Assembly (NCBI RefSeq): GCF_963169125.1
Contig: NC_084794.1
Span: 117,218,358 to 117,282,357, forward strand
Source of the DNA: Humulus lupulus
Lineage: Eukaryota; Streptophyta; Magnoliopsida; Rosales; Cannabaceae
Length of the DNA: 64,000 bases
Reading direction: 5' to 3'
In this document: piece by piece, positions 22,576 to 33,675 of the stretch
Layout: each line of letters begins with the position of its first letter
Numbering within the stretch: position 1 is the stretch's first letter
Position numbers and translations under genes: made by a program
The notes under the pieces: generated by a model
Database searches by the model: none
Told to the model about the DNA's origin: nothing
What the model saw: the letters and a program-made list of their open reading frames with translations, nothing else

Positions 22576-23723
22576 CAAAGTTATATGTTATATATATGGA
22601 AAAAAAGAACTATATAGAAATATATATATATACACTTGTATCTCGACCTTAGAACCCAAGCCTTGCGACACCCCTCCTCATAGCCTAGATCCTCTGTGAA
22701 CCCTTGCCTCGCAACTGTGACCCCCGACCTTCAAAAACACACACACACACACCCCCTCCTCACAACCGTGACCCCCAACCTTCAAAAACACACGCACACA
22801 CACAGAAGAGTGAGGTAGATGAGAGTGTGAAAAGCAAATAGGCACACACACAGAGGAGTGAGGTAGGTAAGAGAGATAGAAGGATACTGGAAAGATATGA
22901 ATTTTAGGGAAAAAGGGTTTTGGCCCATATGTTTTTTTCTTTTCTTTTCTTGTTTCTAAAATAAAAAACAATTGTCTTTAGCATTAGTGGGGCAATCACG
23001 CTTAAGGAAAAACTCAACGACATCAGTGGGACAATGATGTAACTGTCTAGCGTATACCTACTACATCACCCAACACGTTTGATTGACTCGAAATCATATA
23101 TATTTTGTAGTGGTGATGGTTTGATCAACTTACTATAAAATGAAAATTATCTTTGATATTAATTAACTATCTAATTCATATATAAGAATGCTAATGTATT
23201 GTCTAACACTTTTTACATTATAATTGAGATACAATTAGTACTGGCCCTTGCTATAGCTTCAAACTAAACATGGGCCAAATTTTTTATATATATTTTATAA
23301 AGAGAAATTTACGAAAAGTACCAAAATTTGCACTATTATTACTTTTTTACTACAGGCGCCTTTTTTTTTCTTCTTTTATACGGTTTTTTTACTGTTTAAT
23401 CTCTTTTAATATTGCACTATTACAGTTTCCTCTAAATGAGACATATTTTTTTACTTTTTTACACGGTTAGCTTAGTATATATATTTTTTTGAAATATCTT
23501 ACACGTTTGAACAATCCCTGCACCTTCAATCCACTCTTTTTCTCTTCAATCCTTCTCTAACATCTCATGATCTTCTGGGTTAAATAAACAGTTTTATCAC
23601 CACGATCCCATGGCTATCAGATTATAGGTTATGAAGCATTTTTCGTTTTCCCCTATCTTTCTTAATAAAATTTTAATTTCAAACTTTTGTAAATTGTTTT
23701 TGTATCTCTATAAATAGTAGTGT
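22576..23723. other. Non-coding DNA around the CACTA-like right end and the MULE left side
   Basis: A CA-rich, repeat-bearing block (22720-22860, two near copies of TGACCCCCRACCTTCAAAAA) is low-complexity; the 97-codon frame across it is not credible. From 23116 to 23723 the DNA is AT-rich and precedes the Ulp1-type gene once the solo LTR is removed. No clear MULE terminal inverted repeat was found. Confidence 0.4.
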
Positions 23724-26618
23724 TGTAACGCCCCGCATTTAGGGCACCAGGTAAAATCCTAGTTCGGGTATTTTAATTCCATGCATTATGTATTATGTCA
23801 GGTAAACATTTTATGTTACAAGAACTTGTGATGTGTGAATACTTGCCATGCTGTGGTAAGTACAGTTTTCTTTTTTAGAAACTAATACCTTTGGTCATGG
23901 ATCGGGTCAAAAACCCTAATCGGGTAAAAAAAAATCTTTGATTAATTACATAGGAAATAGTATGGCATAAAAATATTAATTTTGTTTGAAACTGGGACTT
24001 TATAGTTGAGCCAATAAATTTAAGAAAAATTGATCAAGGATTTAATTCCAATCGATCGGGTTTAAGAATGGAAATTCTTGCCCGAGCTCCTAAGGACATT
24101 TTGGTCAATTTGAGTAAATTACCAAAATTATGTGTTATGTGACAAATTTTTTTTTTTTTGTCACATTTATTTAATTAATTTTAGCTTGGGATATTTAAAA
24201 ACTATAGGGTAAAATTTTGGTTAAAAATTAGAAGTGAAATTACCAAAGGGTCCTTGAATGCCTTAAAGTGTGGTAAGATTTGGCAAGGGCATAAAAGTCT
24301 TTTCACAAGGGAGGAGAGAGAAGGGTGCGCGGCTAGGCTATGCCTATGCACTCAAGTGTCTTATGACACATATCCTAGGGAAGGTTAAGAGACTACCCTA
24401 ATGATTAGTGCTCTTCCACATTTTTGTCCTTAATCTTTTTTCACCAAAACTACACACTTCCCTCAAAAATCATTTTGTCCACTCAAACAACTTTCTCTCT
24501 CCCAAAACTGAAAACCCTGAGCCCCTTGGCTACCATTTCTCTTCTCTTCACAAGTTTGGTTCACTCATTCTCCATTGAAGGGAGGAGAAGGCCAAGGGAA
24601 GACTAGTGAAGAAGTAAGTATGAAACTTTGTCCATCTCACTTCTTTTCTTCTTCAAATCAGAAACCCTAAGTGGTAGAATATGCATGCATGTGATCTAAT
24701 AGTCATGCATGACATGGATCTTGTGTTCTAGGGTTCAAGGGAGGTTGTTTTAGGAGAATCTATAAGTTGAAGCTATTTGGTGATCTAGTGAAAACAAAGG
24801 TAAGGGTTATAGAGTTTTTGTGTTTTTCCATTCATCTAAAATCTCCTACTCTAACACTCTCTTAAACATCTGCATGTGAAACATATGGGGTTTGGTTTGA
24901 GGGTATAGAATTCAAGAAGGAAGTTTGGACACGCTAAGGACTATCATCTCCAAGCTAGAACCATCAAAGGTAGATCTTTGGTTGGTTTTTGAAGTTTATT
25001 TTATTCTTGAGGGTTAGATTGTTGATTTGTTGATTTTCATGCATGCATGTGGCTAAGGTTTTGCTAGTTGTGTTTTGTTTCGCTAGAATGTATAAAAATG
25101 CATGCTGCCAAGTTTTCGTGGTCTGACTTCCAACGGGTCAGATCATACCCTACTACCTTTGTTTGTGGAAATAATTTGTATGTTTGCATATTTCTAGATA
25201 ATTACTTTATTTTAGGCTTTTTAAAATCTACAAAGGTGTTTTCAAACTGAAGTTATAAACTTTTGGGCATCTTGATGTAAATCTAGAAAATTTCTGGGCA
25301 GCATGCACTGCCCAGATTGTTTTGACTTTTGAACGGGTTTTACTAACAAAAAATGTATGGAATTTTATAAGATGTTATTTTAAACATGTATAATGGTCAC
25401 TGTGAAATTGTAAAGGAAAATATTTTAAGGTGTAAGAGATATGATTTTTCAAAGTTTTCCCTAGAATATAGAAACAAAACTTTTGGGCAGCAAGCACTGT
25501 CCAGATGGCATTAAACAATTGGTTGAGTTTTATTATTCTAAAAATTATGAAATTTTGTAGGAAGCTAATTCAGTAATGTAAAAATATACTTGTAAAATTT
25601 CAGAAAGAACTAGGCTACGGTGTAAGAGAAATAAATTTTCAAATTTACCATAAAATTGGGGAAAACTTCTGGGCACTAGGCACTACCCATATTGCTTTAA
25701 AAATTCGAATGGGTTTTGCCATCCCAAAATTATAAAATTTTGAAGGGAATTAGTTAAGATGTGTATAATAACTCCTGTAAAATTTTAGAGAAAAATGTGA
25801 TACGATGTAATAGAAATAATTTTTCTAAATTTTACCTAAAAACTAAAAGGTAGCCATTTCAAACCTTAACAAAAAGTTGATTTTTACAATTTTATAAGTT
25901 AAGGGTCCAATTTCCCTTCCTTTAAAAAAAACATAAAGAGAGATCCTAGGTTATGGGTAAGAATTGGTAAGAATAGGATTTTGGGTTTTGTAGAACCTTT
26001 AAGACAGTGGTATGACATTGTTAGATATCATTTGAAACAGATCCATAAGCGGTATTTTAGTTACCAGTTAAGACTGTATGTATGCTTTGGCATTTTGTGC
26101 ATGCAAGTGTACCTTCAGGTTATAAATTTTGGTTATGAGGCATGACCATAAGTTTTTCAGGACGTTTGCACTTTCTCAAATTGTATGTTAGGGTTCTGTT
26201 TCATCAAAATCCTTTTCTTGGTTGATTATCTGCCTAGTTACAGTTAGTTAAGTTCTTGCTCTATTTATGTGGTTATTTTTGTTAAGTTGTTCTTACTAAG
26301 CGTTTTGATTACCTAGTTGTTTTGTGTTGTAGGTAAGTTCAAAGGCAAAGTGGCTCAGTGAACGCTGCAATTTATCTGCGAGAATGTACACGTGGACCGA
26401 CCTTTTGGGGATTAGCACTCATATGATAACTAATAGTTTATTTTGGCCTCGTTGAATATTTTAAAATTATGACATTGTAATTCACTTTTAAGTATGTGCA
26501 TACTTCCAAACTATTGTATGTTTCGAAAAGTTTTTTTAAATGGATTTTCGATTACCTTATTTTAGAAAATGATTATGTTTTTCGCAAATTATGTTAAGAG
26601 ATTTTACATGATATTACA
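23724..26618 (+). repeat. Solo Ty3/gypsy LTR, target duplication AGTGT
   Basis: It starts TGTAACGCCCCGC and ends ACATGATATTACA, 2,895 bp long. A perfect 5-bp duplication AGTGT flanks it (23719-23723 and 26619-26623), and no internal retrotransposon sequence is present. Between about 25,250 and 25,830 it holds three or four diverged repeats of a block with TTTTGGGCAGCAWGCACTG and a following AAATTTTGTAGG-like part, spaced roughly 180 bp. It inserted about 10 bp in front of the ATG of the Ulp1-type gene. Confidence 0.85.
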
Positions 26619-26633
26619 AGTGTGTCACTGGAG

Positions 26634-29600
26634 ATGGTTATTACGCTTTCTGCTTCATGTTCTCCCTCTCCCAAAAAACCCATAATATTGTCTAAGCCTC
26701 GTAAAGAAATTTCGAGAATGGGGAAGAAAGTTGTTGGTCGGTCTACGAAAATTGATAAAGATAGTTCTAAATCTTTGAAGAAACGTGTTGTTTCTGATCA
26801 TGTTGAAGGTAGGAAAGCAAAATGGTTAAGAACTAAAAGTGGTGGTCCCAAAATTTTTGAAGTTTCTGGAATGAAGGGGGAAAAAGTGCAAGCAGATAAA
26901 GGGGCTAAGGTTAGTTTTTAATTTCTTTTACTTTTTTTTCTAGTTCCTTTCGTTTATTTGTTTTACTGTTTTTTTGCCGGGGTGGGGAATTATTTGTCAT
27001 CATTATTTTGTGATTTTGTTAAAGCATTCTAGTTTTTTTTGTATTGATTTGAAATCTTTATGCATTTGTTTTATTGGTTTAAATTTTACTTTTTTTTTTG
27101 TTTTGTTTGTATTTGTTCTCGTTTAATGTTTATGTAACTTATTTTATTTTTATTTGTAGGTTTCGGAAAACTGTTATGCCTAGTCAGACTATTTTAAAAC
27201 TAAATTGGTTGCAACTTGTAATCATAGTGTCATTGCAAACCTGAATAAGCAATTGTCTAATAGGCAGAAGGTGATGTTTTCTGAAATCATATTTGGTCAT
27301 TATTTGGGTATTCCTAATTTCATATTCCAACCTCAACTGTCCCATAGTTTGTTGTTGATGGAGGTTAATCGGTCTAATCCTGATAAGTTTTGGGCAAATA
27401 TTTTTGGTCGTAGGATCAAATTTAGTATTGAGGAACTTAGTTTGATCACTGGTTTGGATTTCCATGGGGAATGTAACAAAATGGATTATAGGCAATATTA
27501 CAATAGTATTATTGAAGAGTGCCTGGTTGGAGTAAGGAAAATTAACAAAAAAAGTATTGAAGATGCATTTAATGGTGAGAGGTGGGGGAATGATGATGAG
27601 TTTTCCATCAAGTTAGTTGTTCTGTATTTGGTTCAGTGTTTTCTTTTGAGTAGTCTTGAGGATAGAGCAGTTTCTAAGGAAGATATAGATATTATTGATA
27701 GTGCCCTTTATCATGAATATTGTTTGGGGAAGGAGTGGTTTGTTGTTACTTTGGAGTCTTTTAGGGGGAAGATTGCTAGTGGGATTAAGAAGAAAAACAA
27801 ATACGTAAGATCTCATGACAAAGATCATTATGAAGGTTATTATAGGCTGTTAGGTTGTCCTTATGCTTTTCCAAGTATGGTTTTTCGAGTGTTGCCCTTA
27901 CATTGAAGGAAAATATGTTGTTTGTGAGAGTGCTACAGCTCCAAGGATTTTAAACTGGAGCGTTGGTATAAAAACTCCAACTTTGTACGAATTGAAAAGG
28001 CACATTTTTTTTTATATTCCTTTGGCAAAGGTATATTTTTTTATGTTGTTTATTTGTTGTTGTTTTATTTATTTCTAGTTGATTTTTTGTTTCTCAGGAT
28101 TTTATTGTTAACAATCTGATGTTTCGTTTATGTTTTTTTTCTGTTGTTTTATTGTTGCAGTTACAGGTACAGAATTTGGTTCCTACTGATATAGAGCTTG
28201 CTGAGTTGAATTTGGAAGGGTTTTTTCAAGGTCGAACACTTGATGATCGTGGTAAAGGTAAACGTTTTGTTCATGACACAAAACTTGGTGCTAAAGAAGT
28301 TTAAGATTATGATTTTCCAGATAAGACATTTGATGATGGTTGTTCTTCAAAGGTAGATGAAAGTGCTTCCTCATCTAGAATTGAAGAATTAAAGAGCAAA
28401 CTTTCTCAGGTTGTAAGTTAGCAGCAGTCGTTGTCCACTGACATGCTTGTTTTGAAAGCCTTTGTTGAGCTGAATTTTAAGGACATTATTTCTTCTTTAC
28501 AAGATTTGCACAAAAAATATTATTCTATGTTTGATCTTTCTGTTTCAAAGGTATTGAAAATGTTGTCTTAATTTTTTTAGAATTTGTTTTATTGTTAAAG
28601 AAACAAAAAACCCAAATATTTTTTTTGTTGTTTGTGTAGGAAAATTTTCATGCTAAGGTTACTCTGGATGTTGAAGATGATGAGGAGATTGAAAGTGATG
28701 CTGACATTCATGATAAGAAGAATGATGGGGAGTTAAAGGATAATGATGATAAGAATGATGTTTTGAGGGCCAAAGTGATCATCATCATCATGGTGGAGGC
28801 AGTGATGGAGTTGATATTGGCGGTAATGTTGAAGGGAAAGTTAATGTAGATGAAGATTCAAATGTTGTTGAGGGATTTTCTCAAAATACTGGGGAAAAAG
28901 TTGACAAGGTACGTATGAATATTTCATTTTTTTAATTTCAATATTGTAACATTATTTTATTTAACAATTTTAAGTATTGTTTTAGGGCTGATAGTGAGAA
29001 GGATTTAGATAATTTTTTCAATGGACTAAGATAACTTCAAGTTGATGATCCTTTGTTGACTGGATTAGCGGTTGTGTCAAAAATGATGGTTAGTTGTGTT
29101 GTTGTTTTGTGGTTGCCTGAATGTTATTTTTGTGTTGCTGATTTTATTTGATTATTATAAATGTTATTTTGATGTTGTCTGAATGTAGTTTTTGTTTCAC
29201 TGATTTATTTTTATTATGATAAATGTTTATTTTTTATATGTGTTTTTCATTGTTGTTTTCCAATTGTCTTCAAGTGGATCGGCTATTGCTGACAATGTAA
29301 TTTATGTTGCCAAAACAATTGAGGAGGCTTTTGTTGTTGCATCAGTTCAACAGCCCGAAGTTGTTATTTTTGACAAGGTTGAGTCAGTTGATCTACAAGC
29401 AACTCTAGTTGTTGAGATGAGGCTCACAAAGCCTGGAGCTGCTTTAAAGTGTCCATTTCGTCAAGATTTTGAATATGGTGGTTCTCGTTTAGTTCAAGAA
29501 GTTGAAGATTACAAGGTTGTTAGTTATGTTAAAGGTTTATTGTCACTAGATGAGAACATTGGGCAAGTTTCTGATCCAGTTCATGAGAAGAATTTTGATG

Positions 29601-30824
29601 CTTGGTTAGCTGATGGTCGACACAAAAGGGCGAGATATGGTAATATTTTTGTTCTTATTATTTTTTGTATTGATTTCATCAATTATAATATGTATTTGTT
29701 TATTTATTTTTTGGCATGAAGAACAATATTTACCAGAAAAACAAGAATTCATTTACTCCCCCATTTGATCTGGGTGTTGATTCTGTGAATGATAAGACGT
29801 GGTTTCACACTCTTGTTTATTGTGGAAAATGTCTTACTGATTCGGTATGTTTTTTAATTTTTAATGTTGTTTTTGTGCTGTTCTGCTATTTATTTATAGA
29901 TGCTGAGTGTTTTGATTATTTTTATAATGGTTATTGTTTTGTTACAGTTTAATTGTTTTTATGGGTTTATTTATGATTTTGCTGTTGTTGTTTTTGTGTT
30001 GTTTACAACACATTGATGTAATATTTTATTACATCAGAAAAAAAGGAAGTATTTACTTGGGCCTAAGGTGAACTTCACTACAACAGATTGTTGTTTTTGT
30101 GATTCTATTTCTTCTTTGTATGAGAAACTTGTGCAGAAGAATAGGGATGACTCTATTGTGAATCTGAAGCATAAGGTTGTTCAGTTTATCAAGGGGAAAA
30201 GGCTGATGTGTGGTAGACCATGGATTGAATGTGATCATGTGTTGTTTCCAATAAATATGAGGAAGGATATAGTCAATGGATTCTAGGGCGTTTGAATGTC
30301 AATGAGAGGATCATTTACATGTATAACTCATTGAAAAGTTAACGGTATGAAAGTGCTACGTTGGAGGCTATGGAGCCATATTTTGTTTTGTTGTTGTTGT
30401 TCCTTGACCTTATGAATCTCTATAAGACTAGAAATGACAATAAGGAAAGTTTGATTGATCATAAGGCTCCATTCTTAGTTGTCAGTGTTGATAAATTACC
30501 TCAATAAGAGGATACGTAAGTGTTATATGTGTTTTTGTGTTTTAATAACTTTTTACATTTTGTGCATTTTTATTAATCTTTTTTATGATTTTGTTTTGCA
30601 GTAATTGTGGTATTTTTGTTGTATCATTTGTTGAATATTTTGTTGATGGCAAGGAGATTCCTTCAAGTAACTTCTATGTAGATGACCATCATTCTAGGCT
30701 TGCTGTGCTTTTTTATTCTTATGGGAAGGTGAAGCAGGATGAAAATGTTGCTAGTGAAACTGAACTTGCTATAGGATCTCCAAAAAAATCGCACATAAAT
30801 TTAAAAGGAAGAATGTTGATTTGA
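26634..30824 (+). pseudogene. MULE-borne DUF1985 / Ulp1-type cysteine protease gene, decayed
   Basis: Exon 1 (26634-26909) encodes a basic, Ser/Lys-rich tail and ends at AAG|GTTAGT; exon 2 starts at 27160. Exon 2 carries a DUF1985-like region (FGHYLGIPNF, then FWANIFGRRIKFSIEELSLI and TGLDFHGE). Further exons hold acidic linkers (about 28,650-28,900 and 29,280-29,640). The Ulp1 (C48) region lies at about 30050-30824, with PWIECDHVLFPINM and NCGIFVVSFVEYF. Defects: a TAG near 27,205, a 1-base shift near 27,868, stops near 28,305 and 30,340, and a shift near 30,270. The catalytic His position reads Gln (SQWILGRL) and the Asp position Asn (YNSL); the Cys remains. Such genes travel with plant Mutator-like elements (Kaonashi type). 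Inactive as it stands. Confidence 0.75.
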
Positions 30825-30830
30825 GCATGA

Positions 30831-31480
30831 AGATTTTATGCATATGTTTGTTTGTCAACAACAGTGCAAACATCACTGCAGCAACTATGGAAATTTCTTA
30901 GGGAAAACATATGAAAACTTATTTTTATGTGGTCATTTTGGTTTTCTATTTTATTGATATTAAATAGTTGTGTTGAATATAGGTTGTTTAAATGCGTATT
31001 TTGTTTTAGAGTTTTTTGGTTATGAAAAAAAATATGAACTATTATGTTGTTTTTTTCATTGCAGTCATGGATATATTATTATGATTTGACAACCGCACAA
31101 CAACTTAAAAGCAACAAAAGAAAAACTTTAGAAATTAAAACAGAATGTTATAAATTTACGTTCATGCCATGATTATGAACATATAACTCTAATTCAATTT
31201 ATAGGTTATGAAAAAAAAACTGTTTAGTTAATAATAAATTTGTTATTAATTATTTTAAATTTTAAATTTTAATTATTGTCATAGTTTTACATTTTATCCA
31301 CTGCATATCAACTTGACGATAATTGTCAATTTTAAAAAAAATGTTTCAATTTTTTCTCATTCCATGTTTATGAACTAATAACTTTGCTTCACAATATAAA
31401 TTCTAAATATAAAAGAAAATAAATGAATGTTTTTGTATAAAATAATCAATTAATTATTTTTGTAGTTGTCTTGTTGTTTC
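30831..31480. other. AT-rich spacer between two convergent MULE genes
   Basis: I see no coding signal. It lies between the ends of the Ulp1-type gene (+) and the transposase (-). Confidence 0.5.
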
Positions 31481-33675
31481 AACTTCTTGGCGCTTTATTT
31501 CTGCATGTCTTCCTATTATGTCATCTTTGTCCACACTTGTTGTATTTGTTTCGCTTTTTATTTTCCTAAGCAACTCTGAATCTTCTTTTCTTTGGTCTTC
31601 CTGTTTTTACTTTTGCAAATGAAGGCATAACAATCATGTCTTTGACATATTGTGTGACATCCTAATTGTGTTGCTTTCCTATAGGGTATATTGTTCCTTT
31701 ATATGTTTCCAACCATGTATTTGTTGTGTAGTAGTGTAAACAATAATTATAAGGTTCTAGATTCATTTCCTTCATCACAGTGCTTGCATGACCACATGGC
31801 ATTTCATCCATTTGGAATCTATTGCATGTGCATGTTCAATTTTTGAGGTTTACAATCCATGACTTTTGATCTTTGAACACCTCAAATAGATATCATTTGA
31901 TGCCTTTACCTATAACACATTATGCATAATTAATTTATTTATAACAATTATAATTTCGCGACTTTCTAAAAGCAACAACATATGAACAACCCTCACCGTT
32001 ACTATGGCACAGAAGCAACGTAAGCGCCACCCCAGAAAAACTTAATTAATTTTTTTTTAAAAGTATTTAAAGATATTACAATTAGTCTCAATGAGTATAT
32101 GTAATTGTTGGTGAGCTTTTTTTCTGCCTCTGGTGTCAATGTTGTGAATGTATTTTGGGCTTGCCTTCTATTTGTGTATGTCCAATCTTGGAGTAATCCA
32201 CACAAACACTCCAATAGTGTTGTTATGGGTACCTCTCTTGCTGCCAAAGTAGTTGCGTTGAGTGATTCTAATATATTTGAAGTCAATGTTAAATGCCTGT
32301 TATTTCTGGAGTGGAATCTTGTCCATTTTTCATAACCAATTTTGTTTAAAAAAGGACATATGCACTTATCCAAGCGGCCGAGCTCCTTCATGTAATATTC
32401 AAATTTCTGCTCTATGTATGATGTTGCAGCCCCAAAGAATGGTTCCCTGTATTTTTTTTGCATGTTTTTTGTACTTTGTTTTTAGGTTGCTGAGTTATTT
32501 GGTTGCTTTTATGATGCTTTCATGTCTATCTGATATTAGACATTGTCCTTCTCTAACTCCATAAGCTTCTCTTAATTTCTGAAAAAATCATTCCAGTGAC
32601 TTGTCATTTTTTGAGTTTGCAATACAAAATGCAAGTGGAAATTTTTTACCTCCAGCATCTTGTGCACTAGCAGAGAGCAATGTTCCACCATATGTAGCTT
32701 TTAGGAAAGTGTCATCAACAACTATTATTGGTTTACATTTTGGCCAGCCTTTCAAAGATGCATCCAATGTCATGAATAGAAATAGCAAGTTGTTGTCTTG
32801 TCCTGTTTTGATTTCTAATAGTGATTCAGGGTTGGTTTTTTGTAGCATGTACAAGTAAGTTGGTAAGAGGTTGTATGATTCTTTTGCTTTCCCTCGCAGG
32901 TTGTTGAGTGTGTGCTCCCTGCTCTGCCATGTTTTCATGTAGTTCATCTTTATACCATACTTGTCATTTAAGTCACTTCTAATGTCTTTTGGTGTGGTTT
33001 TTGTTTTAATGTTTAGGAGCTTTGGTTTTATGTAGTCGCTTATTAACTTTGATGTTGCTTGATGCTGGTCTCCAAATCTTATTTCCAGGGAGCAAGTGTG
33101 TATCTAGTAGTACTTTCTAATGATAAATGTATGTGTGGTGCCGTTCCTTGATGCTCTTAGTGACCACATGCATTTTTAGTCCAAACAAACAATATTGTAC
33201 TCTTTGGAGCATGATTTTTGCACCTTGTATTGGAAGTTATTTGTAATTGCATAGTAGCTGAGCACACTCTTTAGTGTTGATTTGTCTTTGTATATCTGGC
33301 CACTTAGAATATCTTGATGACGAGGATTTGTGATTACTAGTATATTTCAGTATCAACCTGAGTTTCTTTATTTTGATTGTTCTCGAGTTGCTCTAGCATT
33401 TCCGATCTGATAAGTATTTCATAGTCAATTATGTCAAGCTTGTCGTTGAGTTCTTCTATGTTTGCCTCTGTGCGTTGCCTTGTAGTTGATTCTGTTGTCC
33501 GTAGACCATTGTCGATGATTTGTAGTTCTTGTATTACGATTGACTCTCTATTTTCAAAGAAATTATTTGATGTTGTTGATGTGTTGTTGAATGTGTTCAC
33601 ACATAATGGATACTTTGTGAAGTCTGAATCCTTTTTTTTTAGCTGAACATAAAAGAAGACACTGGCATTATCCAC
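31480..33675 (-). pseudogene. Mutator-like (mudrA) transposase, decayed
   Basis: Reading leftward from 33675: an N-terminal region (MDNASVFFYVQLKKKDSDFT); a MuDR-type DNA-binding region (about 33,290-33,000, FQYKVQKSC...CMWSLRAS); the MULE DDE domain (about 32,947-32,480, with VVDDTFLKATYGGTLL, FPLAFCIANSKND and CLISDRHESI); helical C-terminal parts (32,463-32,100); a SWIM zinc finger near 31,800 (CTCNRFQ...MPCGH); and a CX2CX4HX4C knuckle near 31,500. In-frame stops include TAA after IVCLD and a Trp-to-TGA after DKSLE, and frames shift between blocks. The enzyme would cut and move the element. It converges on the Ulp1-type gene, which is typical of autonomous Kaonashi-like MULEs. Confidence 0.8.

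Larger units (their letters stand above)
17690..23115. mobile_element. Possible non-autonomous CACTA-like element, split by a copia solo LTR
   Basis: The left terminus CACTACTACAATAT (17690) and the right terminus, read inward as CACCACTACAAAATAT (23115), are near-identical inverted ends of CACTA type. Subterminal stretches share an AGTGGKGCAATG-like motif (about 17837, 22987 and 23021). The inner part has CT-rich and CA-rich leader-like blocks but no transposase. Removing the solo LTR at 19151-22575 leaves about 2 kb. The 3-bp flanks (GTT and ATG) do not match, so the boundaries are tentative. Between 18226 and 19150 I see no gene. Confidence 0.35.

Noticed and set aside
22678..22971. 97-codon minus frame
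   Set aside because: CA-repeat driven low-complexity frame with internal duplication and no domain.
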